From positions 943,955 to 998,954 of the forward strand of contig CAJNDS010000080.1 in the NCBI GenBank assembly GCA_905221605.1: a DNA stretch of 55,000 nt. The letters are read 5' to 3'. Origin of the DNA: Symbiodinium natans. Taxonomy: Eukaryota; Sar; Dinophyceae; Suessiales; Symbiodiniaceae. Below, in pieces: positions 34,908 to 45,689 of this stretch. How positions within the stretch are numbered: the stretch's first letter is position 1; the number at the start of each line of letters is the position of its first letter. Under the pieces are notes generated by a model, which saw only the letters and a program-made list of their open reading frames with translations, did not search any database and was not told where the DNA came from. A program made the translations under genes and the position numbers.

Positions 34908-34991
34908 CTGCACTTGCCGATCTTCATCGCGCAAGTGCGGCTGCCCCTGGCTGAAGTGGGCATCTTGAAGCGTTGGAGGCTTGGGGTCCGT
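34908..34991 (-). CDS. Well-bounded internal exon, unknown protein
   Basis: 84 nt, 28 codons, between GTGATTCAG and GTAGGG: TDPKPPTLQDAHFSQGQPHL, RDEDRQVQ. The plus strand is also open (LNQWPYLHLPIFIAQVRLPL), so the strand is chosen by the donor site and exact codon multiple. Charged and soluble, no family. Confidence 0.42.
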
Positions 34992-35039
34992 CTGAATCAC
35001 GCAGCCCTATCTAGCGCACGTAGCTAGCGAGGTCTGCAT

Positions 35040-35920
35040 CTGAAGCACCTCTGTATACGTCTCTCTCTTCGGCTTCCTTTTTGGGGGGATCCTCCTCCTT
35101 GAGATTCCTGGCTTTCGTGGCTGTTAAAAGAGTTCCTACGGTTTGGGGCTCAGGGTTGAAGAGCAAAGAGCACCGGTAGACCCAAGCATGCCCCGTGAAC
35201 TTGCGACAGTGTACACTTAGGGTTTAGGGTTTAGGGTTTAGGGTTTAGGGTTTCGGGTTTCGGGTTTAGGGTTTAGGGCTTTTAGTCCTTTCGTTGCTTT
35301 CAGGACCTCGACTTAGACAGACTTCAGGATACGAGATTATGCTGCACTATTCCCTATATATTACTATATTCTACTATGTTATACCATACTATAGTAAAAT
35401 CTGCTATACTATACGATTTTTCTATATTCTGCTATCTTAAACTATATCATACTACTATAGTATGCTATATTATGCTATATTATGCTATATTATGCTATAT
35501 CATGCTAGATCATGCTATTGTATTATACTACATTCTACTATACTCTACTCCAGCATACTACATTATGCTCAACGCGGGTTGACACATGAACCCTAGAACC
35601 CTAAGCCCTAAGCCCTAAACCCTGAACTCTGAACCCTAAGAACCCTAAAACCCTAAACTCTAAAGCCCTAAACCCTAAACTTTGGTCCTAAACCCTAAGC
35701 CCTAAACCCTACGCCCTAAACCCTCATCACTTCTCCTCGCCGAGCCCTGCCGTGAAGTGACTGACTTTCCGCGTTACATAACACCTCCCCCCCCCCCCAC
35801 CCCAGCCCCCCATACGAGACAACCGTCGATATTGAAAATTTAGAAGGGGTGCTGGTTTAGGGAGGTCTGATATTCGGCAGAAAGGGGATGAAAAGTTGTC
35901 TTGTCTAGTTTTAACCCTAA
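35040..35920. other. Stretch without a supported gene
   Basis: Contains a TTTAGGG cluster (35217-35278), a CTATA/TATGCTATAT pentamer-based array (about 35345-35570) and degenerate CCCTAAG/CCCTGAA units (35590-35725). The array frames (Tyr/Leu-rich) are artefacts. Confidence 0.5.
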
Positions 35921-35924
35921 ACCC

Positions 35925-36008
35925 AGAAGCCCTAAATCTTCGCCAAGACGCGGCCTGGGTCGCATCTGCGGGGGAATTGCCTGGCAGATCAGGGTCAAGG
36001 ATTCTCAA
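35925..36008 (-). CDS. Short candidate exon
   Basis: The minus-strand frame MRILDPDLPGNSPADATQAA, SWRRFRAS begins at the edge of a TTTAGGG tract and runs into heptamer-derived codons. No domain was recognised. Confidence 0.28.
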
Positions 36009-36086
36009 GGTTTAGGGTTTAGGGTTTAGGGTTGAGGGTTTAGGGTTTAGGGTTTAGGGTTTAGGGTTTAGGGTTTAGGGTTTAGG
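36007..36086. repeat. Interstitial telomere-type tract, TTTAGGG orientation
   Basis: About eleven units. A CCCTAAA tract at 36195-36273 faces it across a 108-bp island, and G-rich degenerate units lie at 36380-36500. Confidence 0.93.
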
Positions 36087-36667
36087 GGTTTGGAGCTTCG
36101 GGGTTTAGGCTTGCGGATTGGGGTTTGCAGAGCCGTCCCACAGCTTGAAACCACCTCTCAGCTCTCACTTCACTTTTGTTCGGCTGCTTAAGGGCCCCAA
36201 CCCTAAACCCTAAACCCTAAACCCTAAACCCTAAACCCTAAACCCTGAACCCTAAACCCTGAACCCTAAACCCCTGCAGTCTGCGCATCAGCCGTGTTAG
36301 CGTGGCGCCTTAGGCAGGACCACGTCAACACGGAGCTCTGAAGCCAAAGTAGTTTAAATCTCACACCTGGAGCCTGGACCTAGGGTTTAGGGTTTAGGGT
36401 TTCGGGTTTGGGGTTTAGGGTTTAGGGTTTAAGGGTTTAGGGTTTGGGGTTTGGGGTTTAGGGTTTAGGGTTTTGGGGTGTAGGTTTTTAAAGTTTTATA
36501 AGGCTTAGGGTTGTAGGGGCTTAGGGTTGTAGGGTATTGGGACCGCCCCCGGCCTCGCCCCGCGAGGTGCGGCTCTGCTGGCTCCCACCTGGGCTGGGAT
36601 CCCGAGAGCAGACATGAGCAGGGTTTCGGGTTTAGGGTTTAGGGTTTAGGGTTTAGGGTTTGCTTCA

Positions 36668-36673
36668 GAGAGA

Positions 36674-36705
<32 letters not shown>

Positions 36706-36776
36706 CAAAGCGAGAGAGCGAGAGAGAGAGAGGGACAGAGAGAGAGGGCCAGAGAGAGAGAGAGAGAGAGAGAGAT
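36668..36776. repeat. GA-rich microsatellite
   Basis: About 110 bp of AGAGAG with CAGA, CAAAG and GGCC interruptions. Confidence 0.93.
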
Positions 36777-36816
36777 GTATATAAACTATAAGCTGCTTAT
36801 CTATTTGTTAACTTGC

Positions 36817-37326
36817 TTATGTAGATTTACATTTCCCGCGCATTGGCGCAGGGAAAAAAACTTGCGCAACTTGGCGAGAAATTCGTTGCAGTTCAGATGT
36901 CGAGCACAGGCCGCAAGGAAAGGAGCATTCTGAAGAAGTACTTGGCGAGGAATATCTCGGCGAATGCGAGCCGGGCGAAATGCGTACGACATTGGGAGAC
37001 TTCACAAGCGGCATCGGGATGTCTCCCGAATGGGCGCTAAGAACAGTATAGCGAGAGTGATAGGAGATAGGATTCGACCCTTGGGGGATATAGACCCTCT
37101 GAATACGGTCCCTGTTTAAGAGAGCGAGAAGAGGGTTCAGAAGGGGTTCCCTTTGAAGGGTCCCCCTAATCCCACCCAGGAAGTGATAGATCGACAATGT
37201 CTGCGCGAAATTGCTGCGACGGCTCTCCTGGAGCCAAGAAAAATCGCAGCTGATCTGCCTTTCCAGAGTTTGCACAGCTTTTCCGCTGCTTTTGTCACAC
37301 TCCACGAGTTCTTCGAGTTTTTCCAC
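36817..37326 (-). CDS. Candidate two-exon coding region, unknown protein
   Basis: The 5' part (37326 to about 37190) reads MEKLEELVECDKSSGKAVQT, LERQISCDFSWLQESRRSN. The 3' part is more protein-like in another frame (36992 to about 36840: RPARIRRDIPRQVLLQNAPF, LAACARHLNCNEFLAKLRKF), suggesting a splice in the intervening unique DNA. NAPFLAACARHLN is ankyrin-like. The borders are not resolved. Confidence 0.38.
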   Translation of the reverse strand: MEKLEELVECDKSSGKAVQTLERQISCDFSWLQESRRSNFAQTLSIYHFLGGIRGTLQREPLLNPLLALLNRDRIQRVYIPQGSNPISYHSRYTVLSAHSGDIPMPLVKSPNVVRISPGSHSPRYSSPSTSSECSFPCGLCSTSELQRISRQVAQVFFPAPMRGKCKST

Positions 37327-37560
37327 GAGTATAGGGGCCTTAATGATTACAATAGGTTTTTGGGGGGGCTATGATAGGTATAGTATATTTATAAAGGGAC
37401 CATAATTGAAGATTCTTCGTACTTATTCCGACCCCTATACTAGAAGAATCTTTCTGGGCTTCTTCTCATGGACACTTCTTATTTCCTCTGGGCAGGAGGG
37501 AGCCGGCCCTTGACATGAGCCTCAAACGTTCCACCGACCGGATCTCACGCAAGATCCAAC
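37327..37560. other. Intergenic or intronic DNA
   Basis: A short A/T-rich stretch with GAAGATTCTTCGTACTTATT and its partial inverse TAGAAGAATCTTTC. No gene features. Confidence 0.4.
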
Positions 37561-37661
37561 TTGGGATGTTCGCCCTGATACTCACAGTCCGTAGTAGGGA
37601 TGAGCATAGGGGGGTATTCTAATCCCTACTAAGGACTGCTCGCTTTAGGGGGAACATCCAA
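37561..37661. mobile_element. MITE-1 element, copy C
   Basis: TTGGGATGTTCGCCCTGATA ... AGGGGGAACATCCAA with a TAGGGAT...AATCCCTA core. GATCCAAC precedes and GGTCCAAC follows, a possible 8-bp target duplication with one mismatch. Confidence 0.78.
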
Positions 37662-37667
37662 GGTCCA

Positions 37668-37754
37668 ACCCTAAACCCCTAAACCCTAAACCCTAAACCC
37701 TAAACCCTAAACCCTAAACCCTAAACCCTAAACCCTAAACCCTAAACCCTAACC
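37668..37754. repeat. Interstitial telomere-type tract, CCCTAAA orientation
   Basis: About twelve units, starting seven bases after the MITE-1 copy. Confidence 0.95.
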
Positions 37755-38308
37755 AGGATGCTGCTCCGCGGCCCTGCAGAGTTCCTGGGAGTGTCTTGCA
37801 GCGCATTTCTCGGTTCCGCTGCGCGTCCTTCGACTTTGGCCAGGGGCTTCGAAGCCACACAGGGCTGATGTGCATATGGACCCTAAACCCTAGACCCTAA
37901 ACCTTAACCTTAAGCCTTTGCCCTTAAACCTTAAGCCTTTTTACCCTAAACCCTAAACCCTAAACCCTAAACCCTAAACCCTGGAGTATGGATCCGAATC
38001 ATGAAAGTTGATTGGTGTTGGAAGTAGATTCCTGAACAGCAGCCTTTCGGCGTGGGGGAGTACAAAGGTGGCAGAAGCTGGCGCAGTCTCAGATTTCGCA
38101 CTCAGAAGGGTAGCTAGAAATTAATTTTCAGCTGCCCTATAGTAAGAAACCAAATAAAACCAAAAACGCTAAAGATCTAAAGTTACAGTAAAGCACCACA
38201 GAGATTCGGAACTTCGGGAGCTCAGAACTCGCTCCCGCACATGGCACAGCACTGCATCAGGAAGCCTTTGCAAAATGCATCTACTCGACAGCACTGCCAA
38301 CTTCAACT

Positions 38309-38650
38309 TCAGAGAAGCCGGCACAAAGAAGCTACATGAAACTGCCTGACTCTCCCCTTGGCCACCTGCTGCTCACTCAGAGTTTCGACTGCAGCCCTGT
38401 ATTTTCCTTGGGCACCAGACTTTGCCACAGCTGGAGCTGAGCCCTCCTGCGGCAATGAGCGAATTTCTGGACCTTGGCCTCTCCATCCCAATGTAGAACA
38501 CAACCAAAAGGTCCCAGGTACTGCACCCCTCCTCCCACTCTCGCTTAGTTTTGGGGAGTGCCTGTTTTCTTTAGACAACAAGAAGCTTCGCACCGCGACA
38601 GACATGATGCACAAAGCCAGACTCGCCTGCCGGTCGGGCGCCGGCGCCAC
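38309..38650 (-). CDS. Hypothetical protein, 113 codons
   Basis: The minus-strand frame includes SKENRHSPKLSESGRRGAVP, GQGPEIRSLPQEGSAPAVAK and AAVETLSEQQVAKGRVRQFH. The plus strand is also open (38358-38666). The island is 1 kb without telomere repeats. No domain was recognised. Confidence 0.33.
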   Translation of the reverse strand: MAPAPDRQASLALCIMSVAVRSFLLSKENRHSPKLSESGRRGAVPGTFWLCSTLGWRGQGPEIRSLPQEGSAPAVAKSGAQGKYRAAVETLSEQQVAKGRVRQFHVASLCRLL

Positions 38651-38987
38651 TCTGCGGCAGGCCTAAGGCAAGCGGCAATAGGTGAAGACGGCAAGGCTCT
38701 CGGACCTTTTTCTGCAATGAATCCAGGCTGGCCACTTCGCTTTTTGTGTTGCTACAAAAAGGAAATGGTGGTTCCCATATATGTAAACAAACATGTGTAT
38801 TGGCTTCATGAATTACTTGAATAGCTAGGGCCTTCTTCATTTACTACTTGCGTACCTATGTGTTGCTTGTGTTTTTGTTTGTGCGATTTGATAGGCATGC
38901 GTATATTTACAACTAGGCCTTGCACTTACATTCGTACATATGTGTACTTATCGACAGTCGTCGCACAAAGAATACGCGAAAAGCACT

Positions 38988-39167
38988 CTAAACCTTAAAC
39001 CCTAAACCCTAAACCCCTAAATCCCTGAACCCTACACCCTAAACCCTAAACCCTAAACCCTAAACCCTAAACCCCTAAACCCCTAAACCCCTAAACCCTA
39101 AACCCTAAACCCTAAACCCTAAACCCTAAACCCTAAACCCTAAACCCTAAACCCTAAACCCTAAACC
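38988..39167. repeat. Interstitial telomere-type tract, CCCTAAA orientation
   Basis: About 25 units with three consecutive CCCCTAAA octamers (about 39068-39093) and perfect heptamers afterwards. Confidence 0.96.
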
Positions 39168-39246
39168 AACTCTCAGCCCCCAGCCTCGTGCCGAGCCGGA
39201 GACTCCTGCATCACTGGCGATGACCCTGGGCCAGGTGCATTCGAGC

Positions 39247-39785
39247 GTTTAGGGTTTAGGGTTTAGGGTTTAAGGTTTAGGGTTTAGGGGTTTAGGGTTT
39301 AGGGCTTAGGGTTTTAAGGTTTGGGGTTTGGGTTTAGGGGTTTAGGGTTTAAGGGTTAGGGTTCTAGGGTTGAGGGTTTAGGGCTTCTGGCTTCGGGTTT
39401 AGGGCTTTAGGGCTGTAGGGTTTAGGGTTTAGAGTTTTGGGTTTAGGTTTCGGTTTGGGGCGCATGCAGGTGTGAAAGCGGCGCTGAAAGATTCTTCACC
39501 TGATGCACGCAGAAGCTATGAAGAGATTCTTTCTTTAGAGCCACAGACAAGCTTCAGTTTTGTATGAACCGAACTCCACAAACAATATAAACACCTAAGC
39601 CAAAAAAATAAACTTGCCCTAAACCCTAAACTTGCCCTAAACCCTAAACCCTAAACCCTAAGCCCTAAGCCCTAAGCCCTAAGCCCTAAGCCCTAAACCC
39701 TAACCCTAAACCCTAAACCCTAAACCCTGAACCCTGAACCCTGAACCCTGAACCCTAAACCCAAAACCCAACTAAACCCTTAACT
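39247..39785. repeat. Degenerate telomere-type DNA in both orientations
   Basis: TTTAGGG variants at 39247-39450, a 150-bp unique island, then CCCTAAA/CCCTAAG/CCCTGAA blocks at 39618-39785. The CCCTAAG units (five in a row) and CCCTGAA units (four in a row) are clustered. More TTTAGGG/CTTAGGG follows at 39872-39960. Confidence 0.9.
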
Positions 39786-40245
39786 CCCGGCGCCTCTGGC
39801 CAGCCGGGAGTTCGACTTTGGATCCTGTGTCAGTGGGGCGCCTCATGGCTTCTAAAAAGTTTGGGCTTGGTGTTTAGGGTTTAGGGTTTAGGGTTTAGGG
39901 CTTAGGGCTTAGGGCTTAGGCTTAGGGTTTAGGGCTTAGGGTTTAGGGCTTAGGGTTTAAGGAATCTCGCCGCGCCGCGGCAGTAGATTTCATGCGGAGA
40001 TGGCGCCCCAACACAGCGTGTGAGGGGGCGGCATATGTCGCGGCGGCGTATGTTGAAGTCGGAGCCACCACACCCAGAAAGGTTGGGTTGTTCTATTTCC
40101 CACCCCGTGCTGATGCGGGCATCCACCCAACTTTTCTCCTTTTAGGGTTTCGGGCTTAACGCCCTAAATTCCAACTTCCCACCCCCGTCCTTCAAATAGG
40201 GGGTTTAGTGAGTTCGGTAGGAGCTTTTTCTTTTTTAGTTTCCAG

Positions 40246-40772
40246 GATGACGGCATGAAAGGCATCGAGTACCATCAAGCGACGGCGGGCAACGCCTCCA
40301 TCCCACCATTTGGTCAGTCAGGGCATTTGAAGGGCGTGTTACCAAGCAAAAGGGCATCCAAACGGAGCTTGAAGGCCTTGACAAACCTCAAGGCCCCTTC
40401 GTTCGCAGATGCTTTGTGGAGCACTTGGAGAAGCATCTCCAGTTACGGGAAGAAAAAGGCAGTGCGAGTGCCCGTGATAAGATGCTGGCTGCTACGTCCA
40501 CAGGCGATGCTCGAAGTATTCATCGTTTCTTGAAAGATCTTCCTGGAGGCTAGGGATTCAAGTTGCATGTTTGCACGGCATGCCGAGAGTTATTCGTCGC
40601 GCAGATGCAATGGTCTCCTTGCGCCCCCTTTAACGAAGATGGGTTTCTCGGTCCTGGCACAAGTTGGAGCAACGCGGCAGACCGAGGCATAGTAGACATG
40701 AGTGGCATGCTTCACTTTTCGTTCATAGAGCTTCTTGTGGGGGGCCAGGGGGCCGGGGCAAGGGGGGTCTAG
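40246..40772 (+). pseudogene. Broken coding region with in-frame TAG and probable frameshift
   Basis: Preceded by TTTTTTAGTTTCCAG. One frame reads DDGMKGIEYHQATAGNASIP first. From about 40340 the next frame over reads better: QKGIQTELEGLDKPQGPFVR, CFVEHLEKHLQLREEKGSAS, DARSIHRFLKDLPGG. It then hits TAG at 40551-40553 and continues in the same frame with GFKLHVCTACRELFVAQMQW and FNEDGFLGPGTSWSNAADRG. HVCTAC could be half of a zinc motif. It is best read as a decayed gene copy, but an intron hiding the stop is possible. Confidence 0.45.
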
Positions 40773-41204
40773 GGGCGCAAAGTGGAGGCCAGTTGGGGGC
40801 CGGGGGCATGGTGGGAATTGGTAGTGGGTTTTTGAGCCTTGCGGCCCCTCTGCTCCCTGAACACATTCCGGCCGCGTTCCGGCTCCAGGGGGCCCCGGAG
40901 GGGGTCCCCCTGCCACTTTCGGTTCCACGCACCAGGCGCCAGCTTGAGTGTTTCTGAAAAACATTTGAGAATCGGAGAAGGGGGCAGGGGTGCCCCAGGC
41001 TGGGTACGGCACTGGAAGTGCAGCTCACGCTCAACGCAACTCTTTAGGCTTGCATAGTAGCTCCAAGCGGTGTTAGTGGCTGTCGGGTATAGTTCTGGGT
41101 CCAGGCACCCTAGAAAAGGGTGGGTACGGCCTCAGCAGGCCTGGGTGGGAATTTAGGGTCTAGCTTTTATGGTTTGAGGTTTAGGGCCGAGTTTCTATTA
41201 GAAT

Positions 41205-41335
41205 GTCTAAGTGTGTGTTGGGGGGACCGCCGTTTCCAGCCTCTCATGACCCTGAGAAGTGGTTTCATCCAAAGCCCCAGACCCTTAGCCACATGTGCGC
41301 CCAGCCCATGTCCGGTGAAAACCCGAAAACCAAGA
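41205..41335 (-). CDS. Candidate exon, unknown protein
   Basis: The minus-strand frame FTGHGLGAHVAKGLGLWMKP, LLRVMRGWKRRSPQHTLRHS is open across the island. A plus-strand frame (41120-41347) is open too. Basic C-terminal part, no domain recognised. Confidence 0.3.
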
Positions 41336-41623
41336 CGTAAACCCTAAACCCTTGCCTGGAATCCTGGAGAACCACGTTCCCAAGCATGAGAACACCCAAA
41401 ACCCTCCGATTGAGTGTGTACAAACATCGCCGACCCCAGGCAAACCTCCAATCCTCAGCTCGGCTTGAAGTCTAGAGCTGAAGAAAGGAAGATCTTAGGG
41501 TTTAGGGTTTAGGGCTTAGGGTTTTTTAGGGATCAGGATTCCCCATTGCGCACTCCCCTCGCAGTCCTCGGCAGGCCGCTGGGCACGAGCAAGGTGCCAT
41601 TTGGCACTTGAATTCGGCTCATG

Positions 41624-41624
<1 letters not shown>

Positions 41625-41654
<30 letters not shown>
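41625..41654. repeat. Homopolymer, 30 G
   Basis: Uninterrupted G run followed by TTAGGTTTTGGGGTTTAGGG. It is probably length-variable and may be prone to quadruplex formation or assembly error. Confidence 0.95.
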
Positions 41655-41657
<3 letters not shown>

Positions 41658-42107
41658 GGTTTTGGGGTTTAGGGTTTAGGCTGAAAAGAAATTGTTTAGG
41701 GTTTAGAGTTTAGGGTGTAGGGTTTAGGGTTTACGGTTTAGGGTTTAGGGTTTACGGTTTAGGGTTTAGGGTTTAGGATTTCAGGGTCAAGGGTTTAGCA
41801 GGCCTCTTGTTGTGGAATCTTCTGGTGCCCCTCTCCCCTAAACCCGGATGCGGCTACATTATGCAAGGACCTGAGAACACGTAGAACCCACCTCAAAGGT
41901 ACATCCAACAAGGGGACCCCGAATTCTGAAAAAAGAAAAAAAACATGCAATGCATCTGGGTCTTCCGCTGTGTTTCCTCTGCTACATCGGCTTCCTCAAG
42001 CCGCAAGCCTCACATGAACCAAACTGGTTTAGGGTTTAGGGCTCAGGGTGTAGAGTTTCGGGTTTAGGGTTCAGGGTTTAGGGTTTAGGGCTTGGGCTTG
42101 GGCTTTG

Positions 42108-42256
42108 CATCTACAGGTCTCGGAAGCATATATGAACTGAACACTCTTGCACACAAAAGCTGGCCCATGGTTCTCGTCAACCTCTGGGCAAACAGCGTTC
42201 TTCACACGCGAGCAGTTCAAGATACTGTGGACCCTGAATCTTCCTGTCGATCGCAC
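42108..42256 (-). CDS. Candidate exon, unknown protein
   Basis: The minus-strand frame RFRVHSILNCSRVKNAVCPE, VDENHGPAFVCKSVQFIYAS, ET ends near T|GTAGAT, a donor-like site. The downstream part of the frame is heptamer-derived and excluded. Confidence 0.38.
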
Positions 42257-42475
42257 TACTCAGATTAATGACTCTAGCTCTAAGAATTACAATAGTAATG
42301 AAGAGAAAAACAACAACAAAGACCATCACAATAACAATAGTGGGAAACACAGATGTTGAAACCTCTCTTGAGGAAACCGATTTACACTAGGGTCCTCGCA
42401 CACCCTACACCCCTAAACCCCTGAAGCCCTAGACCCCTGAGCCCCAACCCTTATACTCTAAACCCCTAACCCCCA

Positions 42476-42499
42476 CCCCCCCCCCCCCCCCCCCCCCCC
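42476..42499. repeat. Homopolymer, 24 C
   Basis: C run embedded in degenerate CCCTAAA DNA, the mirror case of the G run at 41625. Confidence 0.95.
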
Positions 42500-42891
42500 A
42501 AACCCTAAACCCCAAAACAACACCTACCCCCGAATTGAAGCCGAAAGAGCTCCTGAGCTGTCGGGCCTCTCTCGGGGTATTCGCAAGAGGTTTAGCAAAC
42601 ACACATGTTAGGGTTTGGGGGTTTAGGGCTTAGGGCTCAGGGTTTAAGTTGGAAGGCTTAGGATTAACCCTAAACCTCAACCCTCAACCCTTAACCCTGA
42701 ACCCTGAACTCTAAACCCTGAACCCTAAGCCCTGAACCCTGAACCCCTTTTCTCTGCGTTTCTTGCGGTTTCGGCTGGCGGCTTGTCGACTTGTTGACAC
42801 GGAATCATTAAATGAAGCTCGCCCCCGCAACGAGCTGGAGTTCCGTGATACAGCTTGGTTTAGGCCTTAGAACCTTCCTAATCATATTATC

Positions 42892-42913
42892 AACAATAAT
42901 AATAATAGTAATA

Positions 42914-42950
<37 letters not shown>
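42892..42950. repeat. AAT trinucleotide microsatellite
   Basis: About nineteen AAT/AGT units. The Ile/Val frame across it is an artefact. Confidence 0.93.
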
Positions 42951-43039
42951 GTTTAATGTGCCCTTGGGTTTTATATCAACAAAAAGAAAGAATCATTACC
43001 ACGGGGGATGTTGAAGATGTGTGAACTCCACATCCCATG

Positions 43040-44526
43040 TTCTGCGAGCCACGGAATTCACCGCTGCAGAACCGTAGGATTGACAGAGCCAGCTGCCAGT
43101 ATCGCCCACAGCGTGCATGTGCTTACAGATGTCGTTTTGGGGTTTAGGGTTTAGGGTTTAGGGTTTAGGGTTTTGGGATGAGGGTTTAGGGTTTAGGGTT
43201 TAGGGTTTGGGGTTTAGTTTATGTTTACATCATGTGTGTATGGATTTTTGTACTTTGTTATACGTATTTATATGTTAGTTGGGCTTCCTGTCTATTGCAA
43301 CCCATATTTATGGGCTTACATGTATAATGGTACTCGCATGTATTTGTTCCTTCCTGCATTTCATATGCTTGTATGTAATACTCACATTTCGATGTGTATA
43401 TGCAATCCTTTTTTTCCGGTTATATGTCCTTTTGTATGTACACTTCTGATCGTTACACACATGGTTTCATACTCGCATGTGAATACTCATAATACACCAA
43501 AGGCTTTATTGGGCATTGGCATAGGCATTAATATGCATACGCATGTCTGACATGCCCACATATATGTGTGATTATACAGAAGTACTGCATATATATATAT
43601 ACACACACACACCAGTGTGTGTGTGTGTGAGAGTGAGTGTGTGAGTGTGTGAGTGTGTGCGTGTGTGCGTGCGTGCGTGTTTGTTTGCTTAATGTGATGT
43701 CGCCGATTTCATTCTCACAGCCATGCAATATGCTTACTAAATAAATATATATATATATATATATCTACCTATCTATCTTGACGACGTATATGTCTTGCTA
43801 CACCTACACACTCACCCAGACCCCGCACCCACGCACCTGATCTTTAAGACCTTTTCAAGAATTGCAGGACCCTCATTGAACTCGATGTGTATAAACGAAA
43901 CTTGCAGCTTCCCAGAAGATGATGCAAGTAATGCCAACCAGAACGAGCTTGATTCAGTTTGTACATTTATCTAACACGCGATGTATGATCAATAGCTTGC
44001 AAGAACATCAACTTTGCAGCTCTTCGCGATCTTACCGTCCTGGGCCTGATTGCCTTGGATTTTGTCTTCGTTTGGTATGGGGACGCCTGAACCCTGAACC
44101 CCCCCCCCAAAAGGCAAGTTGCCAGACTTCAAAAGCTTTTTAACACAAGGACGAAAACAGAAGGCAGGCACGGAAGTTCATGATAGACAGTGGAGTTCCA
44201 TGCTTTGTTGGGGGGTTTAGGGTTTAGGGTTTAGGGCTTAGGGTTTAGGGTTCAGGGTTTAAGGTTTAAGGGTTGGGGCTTCGTTTAGGCGCTTTTTGGT
44301 CCACACTTTGGAGAACACTGTAACATGCAGGCGACTCGCGAAGGCAAGACAGAAAGATGCCTGTCGTAAAGAACGGAAGACATGCAGACACACAGCGACG
44401 GTTGTTACGAACAGAAGAAAGCAAAAGAACAAAATACAAAGCTTAGATCATGTGGGGGGAGACCACTTGCATTTATACTTTCATCTAGACACCTATACTC
44501 GCATAGGAATATAAAATACCCTTTGC
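43040..44526. other. A/T-rich stretch without a supported gene
   Basis: TTTAGGG cluster (43137-43218), then TATGTAT-rich DNA (43220-43560), TA/CA/GTGTGAGT microsatellites (43560-43690), another TA run (43742-43764) and a TTTAGGG cluster (44213-44270). The 109-codon plus-strand frame at 43221-43550 has the Tyr/Ile/Val/Met bias of such DNA and is rejected. Confidence 0.5.
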
Positions 44527-45003
44527 ATGCTCTATTGGTTTGATATTCTAGGAACGAGCAAAATTCTTCGGGCTTCCTCGAGCCTCCTGGCCAGCTTGGC
44601 TAAGATTCACGGTTTTCCGGGAGCCGCTCTCTGCACGGACACTGCTCCTCCTTTGGAGGAAAAATTTCGCGCAGAGCTTGAAAAATATTTTCCGGAATTT
44701 TGGGGCTCTGAGGTACCGGAGGTCAAAAGCACATGGGGCAGGGGACCCCCTTATTGTCGCCAGACCCCGAAGATAGCTCCCAACATCAAAGTGAGAAGAG
44801 CGAAAGGTTCAAACAGTCGCTGTACCTCAGAGTTTTCGGGAAGCGATGCTGCAACAGTTCCGGGAAGGGGCTGCAAAGCAAGGACGATTGCACCGGGGGG
44901 GGGGGGAGGGGGTGCAAGGAACACGCCAGCATCAGATAGAAAAAACATCCTCCATGCCGTCCTCCCCGCAAAGGAAGGCACACTCAAAAACGTCGCCCGT
45001 TAA
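44527..45003 (+). CDS. Candidate coding region, unknown protein
   Basis: A 158-codon plus-strand frame. The first part is convincing: SKILRASSSLLASLAKIHGF, PGAALCTDTAPPLEEKFRAE, LEKYFPEFWGSE. It reaches GAG|GTACCG, a donor-like site near 44713, and the following codons are less clearly coding. The exon may end there. A 10-G run lies further on. No domain was recognised. Confidence 0.4.
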   Translation: MLYWFDILGTSKILRASSSLLASLAKIHGFPGAALCTDTAPPLEEKFRAELEKYFPEFWGSEVPEVKSTWGRGPPYCRQTPKIAPNIKVRRAKGSNSRCTSEFSGSDAATVPGRGCKARTIAPGGGGGGARNTPASDRKNILHAVLPAKEGTLKNVAR

Positions 45004-45300
45004 ACCGGCGACAAGGCAGTCCGGGGCCTGCATCTCCCGAGCAAAGTCGAGAGCCGTCTTGCTCCTGTCTTTGAGGGTTTCGCAGTCTAGGGTTTTAAGG
45101 ACAGGGGTGTTGGGGTTTGAGGTTTAGGAGTTTAGGGTTTAGGGTTCGATTAAATGCAACCAACCCGCTTTCTCATTCGACTGGCGCGGCCTTCTCTACC
45201 TATGTACCTTTAAACCCCAGTGGGGTCGTGCTCCCATTTGGGTGCTTCGTCCGGCGGGGAGGGTGCATCCAAGGCAGTTTAGGATTCGGGCAAGGGTTCG

Positions 45301-45450
45301 GGGTTAGGGTTTAGGGTTTAGGGTTTAGGGTTTAGGGTTTAAGGTTTAGGGTTTAGGGTTTGGGGTTTAGGGTTTAGGGTTTCGGGTTTCGGGTTTAGGG
45401 TTTCGGGTTTCGGGTTTAGGGTTTAGGTTTTAGGGTTTAGGGTTTGGGCC
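45301..45450. repeat. Telomere-type tract, TTTAGGG orientation, with TTTCGGG variants
   Basis: About twenty units, including paired TTTCGGG repeats at about 45388 and 45408. A CCCTAAA cluster follows at about 45526-45583. Confidence 0.93.
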
Positions 45451-45611
45451 TGGTTTCTTGAGTACACAGTCTCGCAGTCAGACTTGCGTTCTCCCACGCC
45501 GTCGCCCCGCAAACACTCAGATACCCTGAACCCTCAACCCTAAACCCTAAACCCTAAACCTTAAACCCTAAACCCTAAACCCTATGAACTGAGACCCAGA
45601 GAAGAAAGACC

Positions 45612-45680
45612 CTGAGGGCCCCCCGTCCTGGAGTTCTTCAAACACGGGTCGGCCCGACAAGTGAGAAGTGCAGCAGCAAC
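45612..45680 (-). CDS. Candidate ankyrin-like exon
   Basis: After GCTCGCTGGCAG the minus-strand frame reads VAAALLTCRADPCLKNSRTG, GPQG. LLTCRADP-x-LKN-x-x-TG is a good match to the loop and first helix of an ankyrin repeat. It is bounded by heptamer clusters on both sides. Confidence 0.45.
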
Positions 45681-45689
45681 CTGCCAGCG

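Noticed and set aside
37062-37080. GATAGGATTCGACCC looked like a tRNA T-loop
   Set aside because: No acceptor-stem pairing, D-loop or anticodon arm could be placed around it. No tRNA was found in the window.
40590-41012. 140-codon Pro/Gly-rich minus-strand frame
   Set aside because: It is antisense to the broken plus-strand coding region and dominated by CCCCGGCC-type low-complexity DNA.
43221-43550. 109-codon hydrophobic plus-strand frame
   Set aside because: Composition follows TATGTAT-rich DNA and no structured motif or border was found.
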